From Sphingobacterium sp. CZ-2 (GTDB lineage Bacteria; Bacteroidota; Bacteroidia; Sphingobacteriales; Sphingobacteriaceae), in assembly GCF_004526235.1 (NCBI RefSeq), contig NZ_CP038159.1, positions 2,914,001-2,978,000 on the forward strand: a stretch of DNA of 64,000 nucleotides. Reading direction: 5' to 3'. The notes beneath the pieces were generated by a model that saw nothing but the letters and a program-made list of their open reading frames with translations, had not been told where the DNA came from and ran no database searches. The position numbers and the translations under genes are program-made. Position 1 is the first letter of the stretch. Each line of letters begins with the position of its first letter. Below are positions 15,938-25,068 of this stretch, piece after piece.

Positions 15938-15962
15938 TTGAATTCCACAGAAACTAACTTTT

Positions 15963-18419
15963 ATGGCAGACAGCACACGAAAAGAAGATTTTGCAAACGA
16001 CCTACTTCCACATACCGAGAGTTTAGAAGAGATGCACCATGTGAACAATCCAGTATTGGATTTACCACGCATTGAAAAACAGTACCTTTCTAAGGTTCAG
16101 GGCTATACCCAAGAACGAAATTCCTTTTTCTTTACCGATGGGCGATCAAAGGTAGAGGTCAAAGTATTCTCCGAAGAGATCATCCGGATCCGATTGGCGC
16201 CTGAAGGGGTGTTTTTGGAAGATTTTTCCTATGCGGTGAGTTTCAAGGAAGAAGTCTTTGTAAACTGCGAAGTAACAGAAGATGAAGCCTATTTCCGGGT
16301 AAAAACCAGTGCAGTGACCTGCTCCATCAAAAAGGACAATTTCTTCATTTCCTTCTCTGAAGAGGATGATACCGTTCTGAACAGCGACCATGCAGCCATG
16401 CATTGGGAGGAGAATGTTGACTATGGCGGATATTACGTTTACTGCAGCAAGGAAGCCAAATCCGATGAGGTTTTTTATGGATTGGGCGATAAAGCCTCCA
16501 ACCTCAATCTAAGAGGAAGAAGGGTGAAGAATTGGAATTCGGATACCTATTCCTATGCTTTCAACCAAGATCCGCTCTATAAGACTATTCCATTCTACAT
16601 TGGTGTAACCGAAGGAAAGGCTTACGGAATTTTCTTTGATAATACCTTTAAGACCTATTTTGATTTCGCTTCGGAACATCCGAACCAAACAAGTTTCTGG
16701 TCGGAAGGTGGCGAACTACAATACTATTATATCCACGGTCCTCAGATGATGGATGTGGTAAAGAGATACCATAGCTTAACGGGCACCCATTATATGCCAC
16801 CTATGTGGGCTATTGGATACCATCAATGTCGCTGGTCGTACTATCCGGAGAACAAGGTTCGGGAAACGGCCTACGAATTCCGTAAGCGGGAGATCCCTTG
16901 CGATGCGATCTACCTGGATATAGACTATATGGATGGGTATCGTTGTTTCACTTGGAACAAGCGTTATTTCCCAGATCCTAAGAAAATGATAGCCGATCTG
17001 AATGCCAATGGCTTCAAGACGGTAGTGATGATCGATCCAGGAATCAAAGTGGATGAAAACTACTGGGTATTCAAGCAGGGACAGGAGAACAACTATTTCT
17101 GTCGTCGGGGTGATGATTATTTTATGGAAGGTTTTGTTTGGCCAGGCCGTTGTCAATTCCCGGATTACACCAACCCAGAGGTGAGGACCTGGTGGGGAAC
17201 CTTATACAAAGGACTGGTAGATGATGGCGTTGCAGGATTCTGGAACGACATGAACGAACCGGCTGTTTTTGGAAGAGGAACATTCCCCGATGATGTTAGG
17301 CATCAATTTGAAGGTCATCGCGGATCACATCGCAAAGCCCATAATGTCTATGGCATGCAGATGGTTCGTGCAACCTACGATGGGTTGAAGAAATTATATA
17401 AGAATAAACGTCCATTTACCATTACCAGAGCGGCTTATGCTGGTACACAACGCTATTCGTCTGTTTGGACCGGAGATAACATCGCTACTTGGGAACACTT
17501 GCGGATCGGGACATTACAGTTGCAGCGGTTATCGGTTTCTGGGCTTTCTTTCTGTGGCACGGATATCGGTGGGTTTACGGGCGAGCCTGATGGTGAACTC
17601 TATACCCGTTGGATGCAGTTTGGGGTGTTTTCCCCGTTCATGCGTGTGCATTCGGCAGGCGATACCCGCGACAGGGAGCCTTGGAGTTTCGGGCCAGATT
17701 GGGAGCAGATCTGTAAGAAGTTCATTGAATTGAGGTATAAACTACTTCCTTATATCTATACCTGCTTTTGGATGCAGCATAGGTATGGGGAACCTATTCT
17801 TAGGCCGATATCCCTTCTGGAACAGCATATTGCCAAAAACCTGCAACGTGAGGAAGAATTTACCTTCGGTCATCAATTATTGGTGTCGCCGGTTTTGCAT
17901 CCTGGTCAATTGAATAAGATCGTTTATCTTCCTGAAGGTAGCTGGTATTATTATTTCGATCATACCCCATATGCCGGTGGGCAGGAGCATACCATCGATA
18001 CACCGATGGATGAAATGCCATTCTTTGTTCGGGGTGGAAGTATCATCCCTGAATTTCCGGTCATGCAATTTACCGGAGAGCGTAAAATTGAGTCCTTAAA
18101 GATGACGTTCTATTTTGCGGAAGGACAGCATGAATCACATCTGTATTCCGATCATGGGGAAACCTTTGCTTATGAGCAAGGGGTGTATGTAGAGAAAAAT
18201 TTCATTGCAGAGTCTACCCAAAACACGGTTCAGATCGTGCAGGGGGAACAGGGCTTGTATACACCATATTATTCGGACTTTAATCTTTACTTGGTCGGAT
18301 TACCATTTGATATGAAGCAGGTTACTGTGGATGGTATGAAGGTAAATGTTAGCAAGGACGAAGATGGATTGGACTATATCAAATTAGAACGCGACTTCAA
18401 AAAGGTCATCATTCAATAA
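15963..18419 (+). CDS. Glycoside hydrolase family 31 alpha-glucosidase
   Basis: The 818-residue enzyme is a GH31 retaining alpha-glucosidase. It has an N-terminal beta domain (about 60-260), the catalytic barrel with the YHQCRWSYYPE and IYLDIDYMDGYR motifs, the nucleophile Asp429 in WNDMNEPAVF, and the acid/base region HSAGDTRDREPW, then C-terminal beta domains. There is no signal peptide, so it acts in the cytoplasm on alpha-glucans or oligosaccharides. It is the first gene of a cluster with glgB, glgA and glgC, which points to a role in glycogen or maltodextrin turnover and not in uptake of external starch. A palindrome lies 25 bases upstream of the start. Confidence 0.92.
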   Translation: MADSTRKEDFANDLLPHTESLEEMHHVNNPVLDLPRIEKQYLSKVQGYTQERNSFFFTDGRSKVEVKVFSEEIIRIRLAPEGVFLEDFSYAVSFKEEVFVNCEVTEDEAYFRVKTSAVTCSIKKDNFFISFSEEDDTVLNSDHAAMHWEENVDYGGYYVYCSKEAKSDEVFYGLGDKASNLNLRGRRVKNWNSDTYSYAFNQDPLYKTIPFYIGVTEGKAYGIFFDNTFKTYFDFASEHPNQTSFWSEGGELQYYYIHGPQMMDVVKRYHSLTGTHYMPPMWAIGYHQCRWSYYPENKVRETAYEFRKREIPCDAIYLDIDYMDGYRCFTWNKRYFPDPKKMIADLNANGFKTVVMIDPGIKVDENYWVFKQGQENNYFCRRGDDYFMEGFVWPGRCQFPDYTNPEVRTWWGTLYKGLVDDGVAGFWNDMNEPAVFGRGTFPDDVRHQFEGHRGSHRKAHNVYGMQMVRATYDGLKKLYKNKRPFTITRAAYAGTQRYSSVWTGDNIATWEHLRIGTLQLQRLSVSGLSFCGTDIGGFTGEPDGELYTRWMQFGVFSPFMRVHSAGDTRDREPWSFGPDWEQICKKFIELRYKLLPYIYTCFWMQHRYGEPILRPISLLEQHIAKNLQREEEFTFGHQLLVSPVLHPGQLNKIVYLPEGSWYYYFDHTPYAGGQEHTIDTPMDEMPFFVRGGSIIPEFPVMQFTGERKIESLKMTFYFAEGQHESHLYSDHGETFAYEQGVYVEKNFIAESTQNTVQIVQGEQGLYTPYYSDFNLYLVGLPFDMKQVTVDGMKVNVSKDEDGLDYIKLERDFKKVIIQ

Positions 18420-18478
18420 TAACTAAATAAACTAAACAGAATAGCTTAATAGAAGATATTAATCATATAAACCTAATT

Positions 18479-20398
18479 ATGTCAAACGCTGTAGAAGCAC
18501 ATTCCTTGTTGTCGGAATTTGATGTGTTCTTATTCCGGTCAGGAAGACATTATAAACTGTACGAAAAATTTGGATCACGAGAACTCCGTGTAGATGGCCG
18601 AGTAGGGGTCTACTTTGCTGTCTGGGCACCGAATGCCCAACAGGTATCCGTGATCGGAAATTTTAACGGATGGAATCCACATTCCCATCCCTTGCAAGTT
18701 CGATGGGATAGTTCGGGTATCTGGGAAGGTTTCATCCCTGGTCTTGAAAATGGGGAAGTCTATAAGTACCATATCCATTCCAGTACAGGCGAGCGTTTGG
18801 AAAAAGCTGATCCATTTGCCTTACATGCCGAAGTAGCACCAAAAACAGCTTCTATCGTTGCGACCACTTGGTATTCTTGGCAGGATTCGGAATGGATGTA
18901 CAACCGAAGGGAACATAATGCGCTCGACAGGCCTTATACAGTCTATGAAATGCATTTGGGTTCCTGGATGCGCGACCCCAAAGATCCCAATCGCTTTTTT
19001 TCCTATCGGGAAATAGCAGAGCGTTTGGTTCCCTACCTGCAGGAAATGAACTATACCCATGTGGAGTTTATGCCGGTGATGGAGCATCCCTATTATCCTT
19101 CTTGGGGATATCAAATCACAGGCTATTTTGCTGCTACCTCAAGGTATGGAGGTCCGCAGGATCTGATGTATCTTATAGAAGAATTGCATAAACACCATAT
19201 CGGCGTAATCCTGGACTGGGTTCCGTCGCATTTTCCGGGCGATAGCCACGGATTGTATAAGTTTGATGGTACGCATTTATATGAGCATGCGGATCCTAAG
19301 AAGGGATTTCATCCCGATTGGCAATCCTATATTTTCAATTATGGCCGAAACGAGATCCGGTCTTTCCTCATCTCTAATGCGTTCTTTTGGCTCGACCGTT
19401 ACCATGTAGATGGCTTACGCGTAGACGCCGTAGCATCGATGCTTTACCTGGATTACTCCAGAAAGCAGGGGGAATGGGAACCCAATGAGCTGGGAGGGAA
19501 TGAAAACCTCGAGGCAGTTTCCTTTTTAAAGGAACTCAATGAAGCGATCTCCAAATATTTTCCGCAGGTACAATCCATTGCGGAGGAATCCACTTCCTGG
19601 CCAGGCGTAAGCCGGGCGACGTTTAATAACGGTTTGGGATTTGGCATGAAATGGATGATGGGTTGGATGCATGATACCTTATCCTATTTCAAGGAAGATC
19701 CGATCAATCGCTCTTATCATCATAATAAACTTACTTTTTCGTCGGTATATGCCTTTACGGAGAACTTTATGTTGCCATTGTCCCACGATGAGGTGGTTCA
19801 TGGAAAACAATCGTTGATCTATAAGATGCCGGGGGATGAATGGCAGAAGTTTGCTAACCTGAGGGCTTTATACCTCTTTATGTATACTTTTTCTGGAACC
19901 AAACTGTTGTTCATGGGCGGTGAATTCGGACAAACATCCGAATGGAATGTGAACCAATCGTTGGATTGGCATTTATTACAGTTCAAACCACACCAGAACC
20001 TGAAGAAGTTCGTAGCTAAATTGAACGAGATCTACCAGAGCTATCCAGCATTATATGAAAAACAGTTCAGTCCGGAAGGGTTCTTTTGGATTGATTTAGA
20101 AGATAAAGCGAACAGTGTTTTTGTGTACTGTAGACGTGGTCATGATTGGGAAAACGACTTGATTATTGTTTTGAACCTAACTCCTGTGGTAAGGAGGAAT
20201 TTTAGGATAGGGGTTCCCCATCCAGGCGAATGGGAATTGCTGCTGAATTCGGATGACATGAGTTACAATGGCAGTGCGGTAGGGGTTAAGAAGCAGGTCA
20301 GTACCGATCCAACTTTTTGGATGAACCAAAATCAGTCTTTCTCCTTGGATTTACCGCCATTGTCAGGACTGATCTTTAAACGAAAAATCAAGAAATGA
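18479..20398 (+). CDS. glgB: 1,4-alpha-glucan branching enzyme GlgB
   Basis: GlgB cuts an alpha-1,4 chain and reattaches it through an alpha-1,6 bond, creating glycogen branches in the cytoplasm. The 639-residue protein has an N-terminal CBM48 domain (about 30-120, VYFAVWAPNAQQVSVIGNFNGW), then a GH13 barrel with nucleophile Asp316 in GLRVDAVASM, the general acid Glu369 in the AEEST motif and the LSHDEVVHGK motif, and an all-beta C-terminal domain. It follows the GH31 gene by 59 bases and overlaps glgA by 4 bases, so branching and elongation enzymes are translated together. Confidence 0.96.
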   Translation: MSNAVEAHSLLSEFDVFLFRSGRHYKLYEKFGSRELRVDGRVGVYFAVWAPNAQQVSVIGNFNGWNPHSHPLQVRWDSSGIWEGFIPGLENGEVYKYHIHSSTGERLEKADPFALHAEVAPKTASIVATTWYSWQDSEWMYNRREHNALDRPYTVYEMHLGSWMRDPKDPNRFFSYREIAERLVPYLQEMNYTHVEFMPVMEHPYYPSWGYQITGYFAATSRYGGPQDLMYLIEELHKHHIGVILDWVPSHFPGDSHGLYKFDGTHLYEHADPKKGFHPDWQSYIFNYGRNEIRSFLISNAFFWLDRYHVDGLRVDAVASMLYLDYSRKQGEWEPNELGGNENLEAVSFLKELNEAISKYFPQVQSIAEESTSWPGVSRATFNNGLGFGMKWMMGWMHDTLSYFKEDPINRSYHHNKLTFSSVYAFTENFMLPLSHDEVVHGKQSLIYKMPGDEWQKFANLRALYLFMYTFSGTKLLFMGGEFGQTSEWNVNQSLDWHLLQFKPHQNLKKFVAKLNEIYQSYPALYEKQFSPEGFFWIDLEDKANSVFVYCRRGHDWENDLIIVLNLTPVVRRNFRIGVPHPGEWELLLNSDDMSYNGSAVGVKKQVSTDPTFWMNQNQSFSLDLPPLSGLIFKRKIKK

Positions 20399-21810
20399 AA
20401 GTAATCCATCTGAGTGTAGAATGTTTTCCGGTCGCCAAGGTAGGCGGGCTTGCCGATGTTGTCGGCGCATTGCCTAAATATTTAAATCATTTAGGGGTTG
20501 ACGCTTCGGTGGTGATGCCTTATTTCAACCGGAAGTTTGTGCAGGAGCACAGCTTTGAAACGGTAGCAACTGGGCAATTCTATCAAGGTTCTATCCTGTT
20601 GGATTATGAGGTGCTCAAAGAAAGCACTGATGCACTGGGTTTTCCATTATATTTGATAAGGATTCCTGGCTTATTGGATAGGGAGGAAGTGTATTGCTAT
20701 GCGGATGAAGCGGAGCAGTGGATTGCCTTTCAACATGCTTTCCTGCATTATCTAAAGCATAATGGTATAAAACCTGACATCATTCATTGCCATGACCATC
20801 ATGTAGGATTAATTCCTTTTTTAACGAGGAACGCTACGGATTATAAAGAATTTTCAGACATTAAAACGGTATTTACCGTTCATAATGGACAATATCAAGG
20901 CTGGATGAACTGGAACAAAGGGATTATATTGCCTGCATTTGATACCTGGAAATGGGGGCTGTTAGATTGGGATGGTGTTATCAACCCTTTGGCTACAGCG
21001 ATTAAATGCTGTGATTCCTATACTACCGTTTCAGAGGGTTACCTCAGCGAATTGTTTGTAGAAGCAAATGGCCTACAACGCCTGTTCTATGATGAAAGAG
21101 GGAAAGCCTGGGGTATTGTGAATGGAATTGATACGGCTTACTGGGATCCTGCAGCGGATAAACAGATTACGGATAATTATTCGCCAATCAATGTTCAGGA
21201 AGGTAAATATGAAAATAAAAGCAAATTCTGTAAGGAATATGGTTTAGATCCTAATTTACCACTATTGAGTTATATAGGACGTTTTGCCACGGAAAAGGGC
21301 GCGGATATTCTACCGGAAATTGTAAGAAATCTTTTGGATAAGAAAGCTGGAAAACGGAATATCTTTATACTTGGCTCCGGCGATCCTGCCATACAACAAG
21401 AGATTGCAGAACTTGAAAAGGAGTTTCCGGAAGGCTTTGCTGTCTTTTTCGGTTATAATGAACAATTGGCCCATCAGGTGTATGCGGCTTCGGATATACT
21501 GATCATGCCTTCCAGGGTTGAGCCTTGTGGTTTGAACCAGCTCTATGCCCTTAAATACGGGACCATACCGGTAGTTAGGAACATCGGTGGACTAAAAGAC
21601 ACGGTTATTGATGTTTCTGAGGGTGGCTATGGATTCAAATTTGAGGATGTCAATGCAGCAGAGGCATCCCAAGCGGTAGAACGCGCCTTGGATTATCTTC
21701 AAGAGCCTAAGAAATTAAATGAAACAAGAGATTTAGCCATGGAACTGGACTTTTCCTGGGATAAATCAACTTCAAAATATGTAAAGTTATATAACCAATT
21801 ACTTAAATAA
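20395..21810 (+). CDS. glgA: Glycogen synthase GlgA
   Basis: GlgA is a GT5 retaining transferase that elongates glycogen with ADP-glucose. The 471-residue length is normal. Lys15 in the KVGGLADVVGALP motif binds ADP-glucose, and the C-terminal PSRVEPCGLNQLYALKYG motif holds the catalytic-site glutamate. Two Rossmann-like domains meet near residue 270. Its ATG overlaps the glgB stop (ATGA), and one base separates it from glgC. The protein is cytoplasmic. Confidence 0.95.
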   Translation: MKVIHLSVECFPVAKVGGLADVVGALPKYLNHLGVDASVVMPYFNRKFVQEHSFETVATGQFYQGSILLDYEVLKESTDALGFPLYLIRIPGLLDREEVYCYADEAEQWIAFQHAFLHYLKHNGIKPDIIHCHDHHVGLIPFLTRNATDYKEFSDIKTVFTVHNGQYQGWMNWNKGIILPAFDTWKWGLLDWDGVINPLATAIKCCDSYTTVSEGYLSELFVEANGLQRLFYDERGKAWGIVNGIDTAYWDPAADKQITDNYSPINVQEGKYENKSKFCKEYGLDPNLPLLSYIGRFATEKGADILPEIVRNLLDKKAGKRNIFILGSGDPAIQQEIAELEKEFPEGFAVFFGYNEQLAHQVYAASDILIMPSRVEPCGLNQLYALKYGTIPVVRNIGGLKDTVIDVSEGGYGFKFEDVNAAEASQAVERALDYLQEPKKLNETRDLAMELDFSWDKSTSKYVKLYNQLLK

Positions 21811-21811
21811 T

Positions 21812-23083
21812 ATGGCGCACAAGGTAGTATCTATTGTTCTGGGAGGCGGTCGTGGCACCCGCCTGTTCCCATTGACCGATCAACGGTCTAAGCCTGCAGT
21901 TCCGATTGCAGGTAAATACAGATTAGTGGATATTCCTATCTCTAACTGTTTGAATTCCGGTTACAACAAGATTTTTGTTTTGACGCAATTCAACTCGGCT
22001 TCGTTAAACAAACACATCAAAAACTCCTACAACTTCAGTATTTTCAGTAAGGGTTTTGTGGATATTTTGGCAGCAGAACAGACTAGTGAGGGAGATTCGT
22101 GGTTTGAAGGAACTGCTGATGCAGTGAGAAGGACGCAGAAAAATCTGGTCAATGTAGACTATGATTATGTGTTGATCCTTTCTGGAGATCAATTGTACCA
22201 GATGGATTATTCCGCTATGGTTGATTTCCATGTGAAAAATAAAGGCGAAATCACGATTGCAACCATTCCGGTGACGGGGAAGGAAGCAACGGGATTTGGT
22301 ATCCTGAAATCCAATGAGGATAATGAGGTGGTTTCCTTCATTGAAAAGCCAAGTAAGGATTTATTACCAGAATGGACTTCGGAAGTGCCAGATGAGTTGG
22401 AAAAGCAGGGTAGGAACTACTTGGCCTCCATGGGGATCTATGTGTTCTCCAAAGGTGTTATGACCAGAATGTTGGCTGAGAACAAAGGGATGGATTTTGG
22501 AAAGGAGATCATACCTGATGCGATTGAAAATTCGAAGGTGCTGAGTTATCAGTTTGATGGTTATTGGACGGATATCGGTACCATTGCCTCCTTTTTCGAG
22601 GCAAATATCGGGTTGACAGAGGATATTCCTTCATTCAATCTTTTTGGAGAAACGGTGTATACCCGCGCGCGTATGCTTCCACCGTCCAAAGTTTCCGGAA
22701 CGACCCTGAATCATGCGATCATTGCAGATGGCTGCATTATCTTGGCTGAGAAAATCCAACAATCGGTTATCGGTATCCGTTCGAGAATAGGTTCGGGTAC
22801 AGTGGTGAAATTCACCTATATGATGGGTTCGGATTATTATGAGGAACTGAATGAGATTGTGGAGCTTGCTTCCAGTCAGGAACCGCCTCCAATTGGTGTT
22901 GGGGAGCGTTGTTATATAGAAAACACGATTTTGGATAAGAATTGCCGTATTGGTAATGATGTTCGGATAAAAGGGGGAAAACACCTTCCGGATGGTGATT
23001 TTGAAGAATATACGATCAGGGATGGGATAGTTGTGGTGAAGAAAAATGCCGTGATCCAACATGGTCGTACCATCGGTTTTTAA
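21812..23083 (+). CDS. glgC: Glucose-1-phosphate adenylyltransferase GlgC
   Basis: GlgC makes ADP-glucose from glucose 1-phosphate and ATP, the committed step of glycogen synthesis. The 423-residue protein has the nucleotide loop LGGGRGTRLFPLTDQRSKPA (10-29), a catalytic centre with FGILKSNEDNEVVSFIEKP (sugar-phosphate binding), and a C-terminal left-handed beta-helix typical of the allosteric domain. It is the last gene of the operon and is followed by a strong terminator. It probably sets the flux of the pathway through allosteric control. Confidence 0.95.
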   Translation: MAHKVVSIVLGGGRGTRLFPLTDQRSKPAVPIAGKYRLVDIPISNCLNSGYNKIFVLTQFNSASLNKHIKNSYNFSIFSKGFVDILAAEQTSEGDSWFEGTADAVRRTQKNLVNVDYDYVLILSGDQLYQMDYSAMVDFHVKNKGEITIATIPVTGKEATGFGILKSNEDNEVVSFIEKPSKDLLPEWTSEVPDELEKQGRNYLASMGIYVFSKGVMTRMLAENKGMDFGKEIIPDAIENSKVLSYQFDGYWTDIGTIASFFEANIGLTEDIPSFNLFGETVYTRARMLPPSKVSGTTLNHAIIADGCIILAEKIQQSVIGIRSRIGSGTVVKFTYMMGSDYYEELNEIVELASSQEPPPIGVGERCYIENTILDKNCRIGNDVRIKGGKHLPDGDFEEYTIRDGIVVVKKNAVIQHGRTIGF

Positions 23084-23103
23084 ACCTTCCTAATTGGTTT
23101 AAT

Positions 23104-23145
23104 AAAACAAAGCGCCTATTACTATTGTAATGGGCGCTTTGTTTT
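23104..23145. terminator. Strong bidirectional terminator after glgC
   Basis: A 13-bp stem AAAACAAAGCGCC/GGCGCTTTGTTTT with a 16-nt loop lies between glgC (plus) and the EamA gene (minus) and can serve both. Confidence 0.9.
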
Positions 23146-23167
23146 GTTAGGCGATAGTTTTATTGCC

Positions 23168-24355
23168 TTATAGCTCTTGATCACCTAATCCATCTGGATT
23201 ATCCAAATCGAATTCTGGTTTTGCTGTTGTTTTCTTTTCCGATTCGTTGTTTTCTTTAGCCTTTTTAAGGCGTGTCTTGCCGTATTCAGCTACTTCTACA
23301 ATTCGAGGGATACTACTTTTCGGCGCCATATGACGTAATTTTTTGATTTTACGGCGGCGTTTGTATTTTTTGATCAGTTCACTGTTCACATAGAGGTTCC
23401 AGTTCATCAATAAAACTGAAAACAAAACAACGGCCAATCCAATGATCTGCATTTTGGTCACCTCATGGTTCGTGAAAAAATGAACCAGGATCAAGGCGAC
23501 GATAGGATTTACGTAAGCATAGGTACTCACTTCGGTTGCAGGTCTTACCTGAAGAAGGAAAATATAGCAGCTAAAAGCCAAAATAGAGCCCATTAAGGCC
23601 AGGTAAACCATCGCTCCCCAATATTCTATAGCGACAGCAGAAAAGTCAAATCTGGCGTATTCTCCGTTCAACAGGGCAACGGTTGTAAATGCCGTTCCGG
23701 CTACTACCATTTGCCAAGCGGTCTTGACCATAACATTCAAATCCTCAGCTTCTGCTTTAGGGCCATTTTCTACAGCTGCTTTCTGGTCCCTTTTTTCCTT
23801 GCTGTACTTGGACAATAAGGACCCTACCGTCCAACCGATCGTTCCCAAAGTGAGGACAATCATGGCGGTCAATTTGTTATCATTATCGGCAGAATGAGCA
23901 TTGGGTGAAAATATCTGCTCCGCAAAAAGCATGAATACGCCCAGAAATCCCAGGATCAATCCCAATAGAGTAGGAACAGAGGTGAAATTCTCCTTCCATT
24001 TCGGTTTGTCGAGTATGATGAACCAAATGGCAGTTGCTGCCGATAGGATGGATACAATACCGCTGGAGATGTATTGCTCAGACCAGATAATGGCTGCCAT
24101 ATCGACGAACAATAATAGAAACCCAACCATTGCTGCATCCTTTACAGCACTTTTGATAAATATCTTATATCCTTTGAAGTAGCAATAGCCCATCAATAGG
24201 GTTCCTGCAATGATAAATCTTATCGATCCCAAAACAAAGGGTGGGAAGGCGTGCAAAGACTTCTCAATAAAGAAAAATGTAGATCCCCAAACGATATATA
24301 CCACTAAATAGGCAAAGATGATCGTTGCGGTAGACGGGGTAGTAGCTTTTACCAT
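23168..24355 (-). CDS. EamA/DMT-superfamily transporter with charged C-terminal tail
   Basis: The 395-residue protein has ten predicted membrane helices in two EamA halves (from YLVVYIVWGSTFFFIEKSL to about residue 320), the usual form of drug/metabolite exporters and amino acid or nucleobase permeases. It carries an unusually long cytoplasmic tail of about 75 residues that is rich in Lys, Arg and Glu (KKYKRRRKIKKL, then acidic toward the end). It is preceded by the Lrp-type regulator gene on the same strand, 7 bases apart, which suggests that regulator controls it in response to an amino acid. The substrate is unknown. Confidence 0.87.
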   Translation of the reverse strand: MVKATTPSTATIIFAYLVVYIVWGSTFFFIEKSLHAFPPFVLGSIRFIIAGTLLMGYCYFKGYKIFIKSAVKDAAMVGFLLLFVDMAAIIWSEQYISSGIVSILSAATAIWFIILDKPKWKENFTSVPTLLGLILGFLGVFMLFAEQIFSPNAHSADNDNKLTAMIVLTLGTIGWTVGSLLSKYSKEKRDQKAAVENGPKAEAEDLNVMVKTAWQMVVAGTAFTTVALLNGEYARFDFSAVAIEYWGAMVYLALMGSILAFSCYIFLLQVRPATEVSTYAYVNPIVALILVHFFTNHEVTKMQIIGLAVVLFSVLLMNWNLYVNSELIKKYKRRRKIKKLRHMAPKSSIPRIVEVAEYGKTRLKKAKENNESEKKTTAKPEFDLDNPDGLGDQEL

Positions 24356-24362
24356 ATGTATT

Positions 24363-24842
24363 TTAATCCTTAAATGGGATCACTAATTTATTGTCCTCTT
24401 TAACTGTTTCCAGTACGATGGTCGTACGAGTGGAGATGATGCCATCAATCTTACTCAATGAATTGCGCATAAGGTCTACCAGACCTGCCGAATCGTTCGT
24501 ACGTACCTTGATCAGATAGCCGTCCTCGCCTGCAATATCATGAACCTCCAATACTTCAGGGATCCCTGCCAGGAGAACACCTACTTTCTGAACACCAATG
24601 ATATCTTGGGTCTTGATAAAGATAAAGGAAAGCATCTTTTGGTCGATTGCTGCTGGGTTGATGCGGGCATTATATTGAAGGATAACTTCGCGCTGTTCTA
24701 ATTTCTTAACCCTTTCCAAAATTGCAGATGGTGCCATGCCCAATTCACGGGCAATATCAGCATTGTTGGTCCTTGCATTATCCTGCATTATACGCAGGAT
24801 TTGAAGGTCAATCTGGTCAAGGGTGATTTCTAATTTTGCCAT
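24363..24842 (-). CDS. Lrp/AsnC-family transcriptional regulator
   Basis: The 159-residue protein has an N-terminal winged helix-turn-helix (about 8-65, DNARTNNADIARELGMAPS) followed by a C-terminal RAM ligand-binding domain (about 70-150) with the usual IAGEDGYLIKVR segment. Such proteins form dimers and octamers and sense amino acids. It lies directly upstream of the EamA exporter in the same direction with a 7-base gap, so the pair looks like a sensor-exporter unit of the LeuE/YdeD kind. A near-consensus GATATTTG stands 7 bases before the ATG and may be its promoter. Confidence 0.92.
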   Translation of the reverse strand: MAKLEITLDQIDLQILRIMQDNARTNNADIARELGMAPSAILERVKKLEQREVILQYNARINPAAIDQKMLSFIFIKTQDIIGVQKVGVLLAGIPEVLEVHDIAGEDGYLIKVRTNDSAGLVDLMRNSLSKIDGIISTRTTIVLETVKEDNKLVIPFKD

Positions 24843-25040
24843 AATGGCGCAAATATCGATAATTCCGAATTAAATTCAAATTAATTAATGTAAAAATGAA
24901 TTTTATTCAGTTTTGAGGTTTGTGATCTGACGGATAGTTTTATCGGTTTAAGTATTAGATAGCGAATACTTTACTAATATAATCAATAATCTTTAGGAAT
25001 TAAAATGGGTTCTAATTGGGTTTATTTGTGTAACAATGCT

Positions 25041-25048
25041 TAGTTTTG
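25041..25048 (+). promoter_or_regulatory. TAnnTTTG element of the D-lactate dehydrogenase gene
   Basis: TAGTTTTG lies 20 bases before the GTG at 25069, with a TTGG about 21 bases upstream as a possible -33 element. Confidence 0.45.
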
Positions 25049-25068
25049 TTGTTCAATCTTTACTTACA

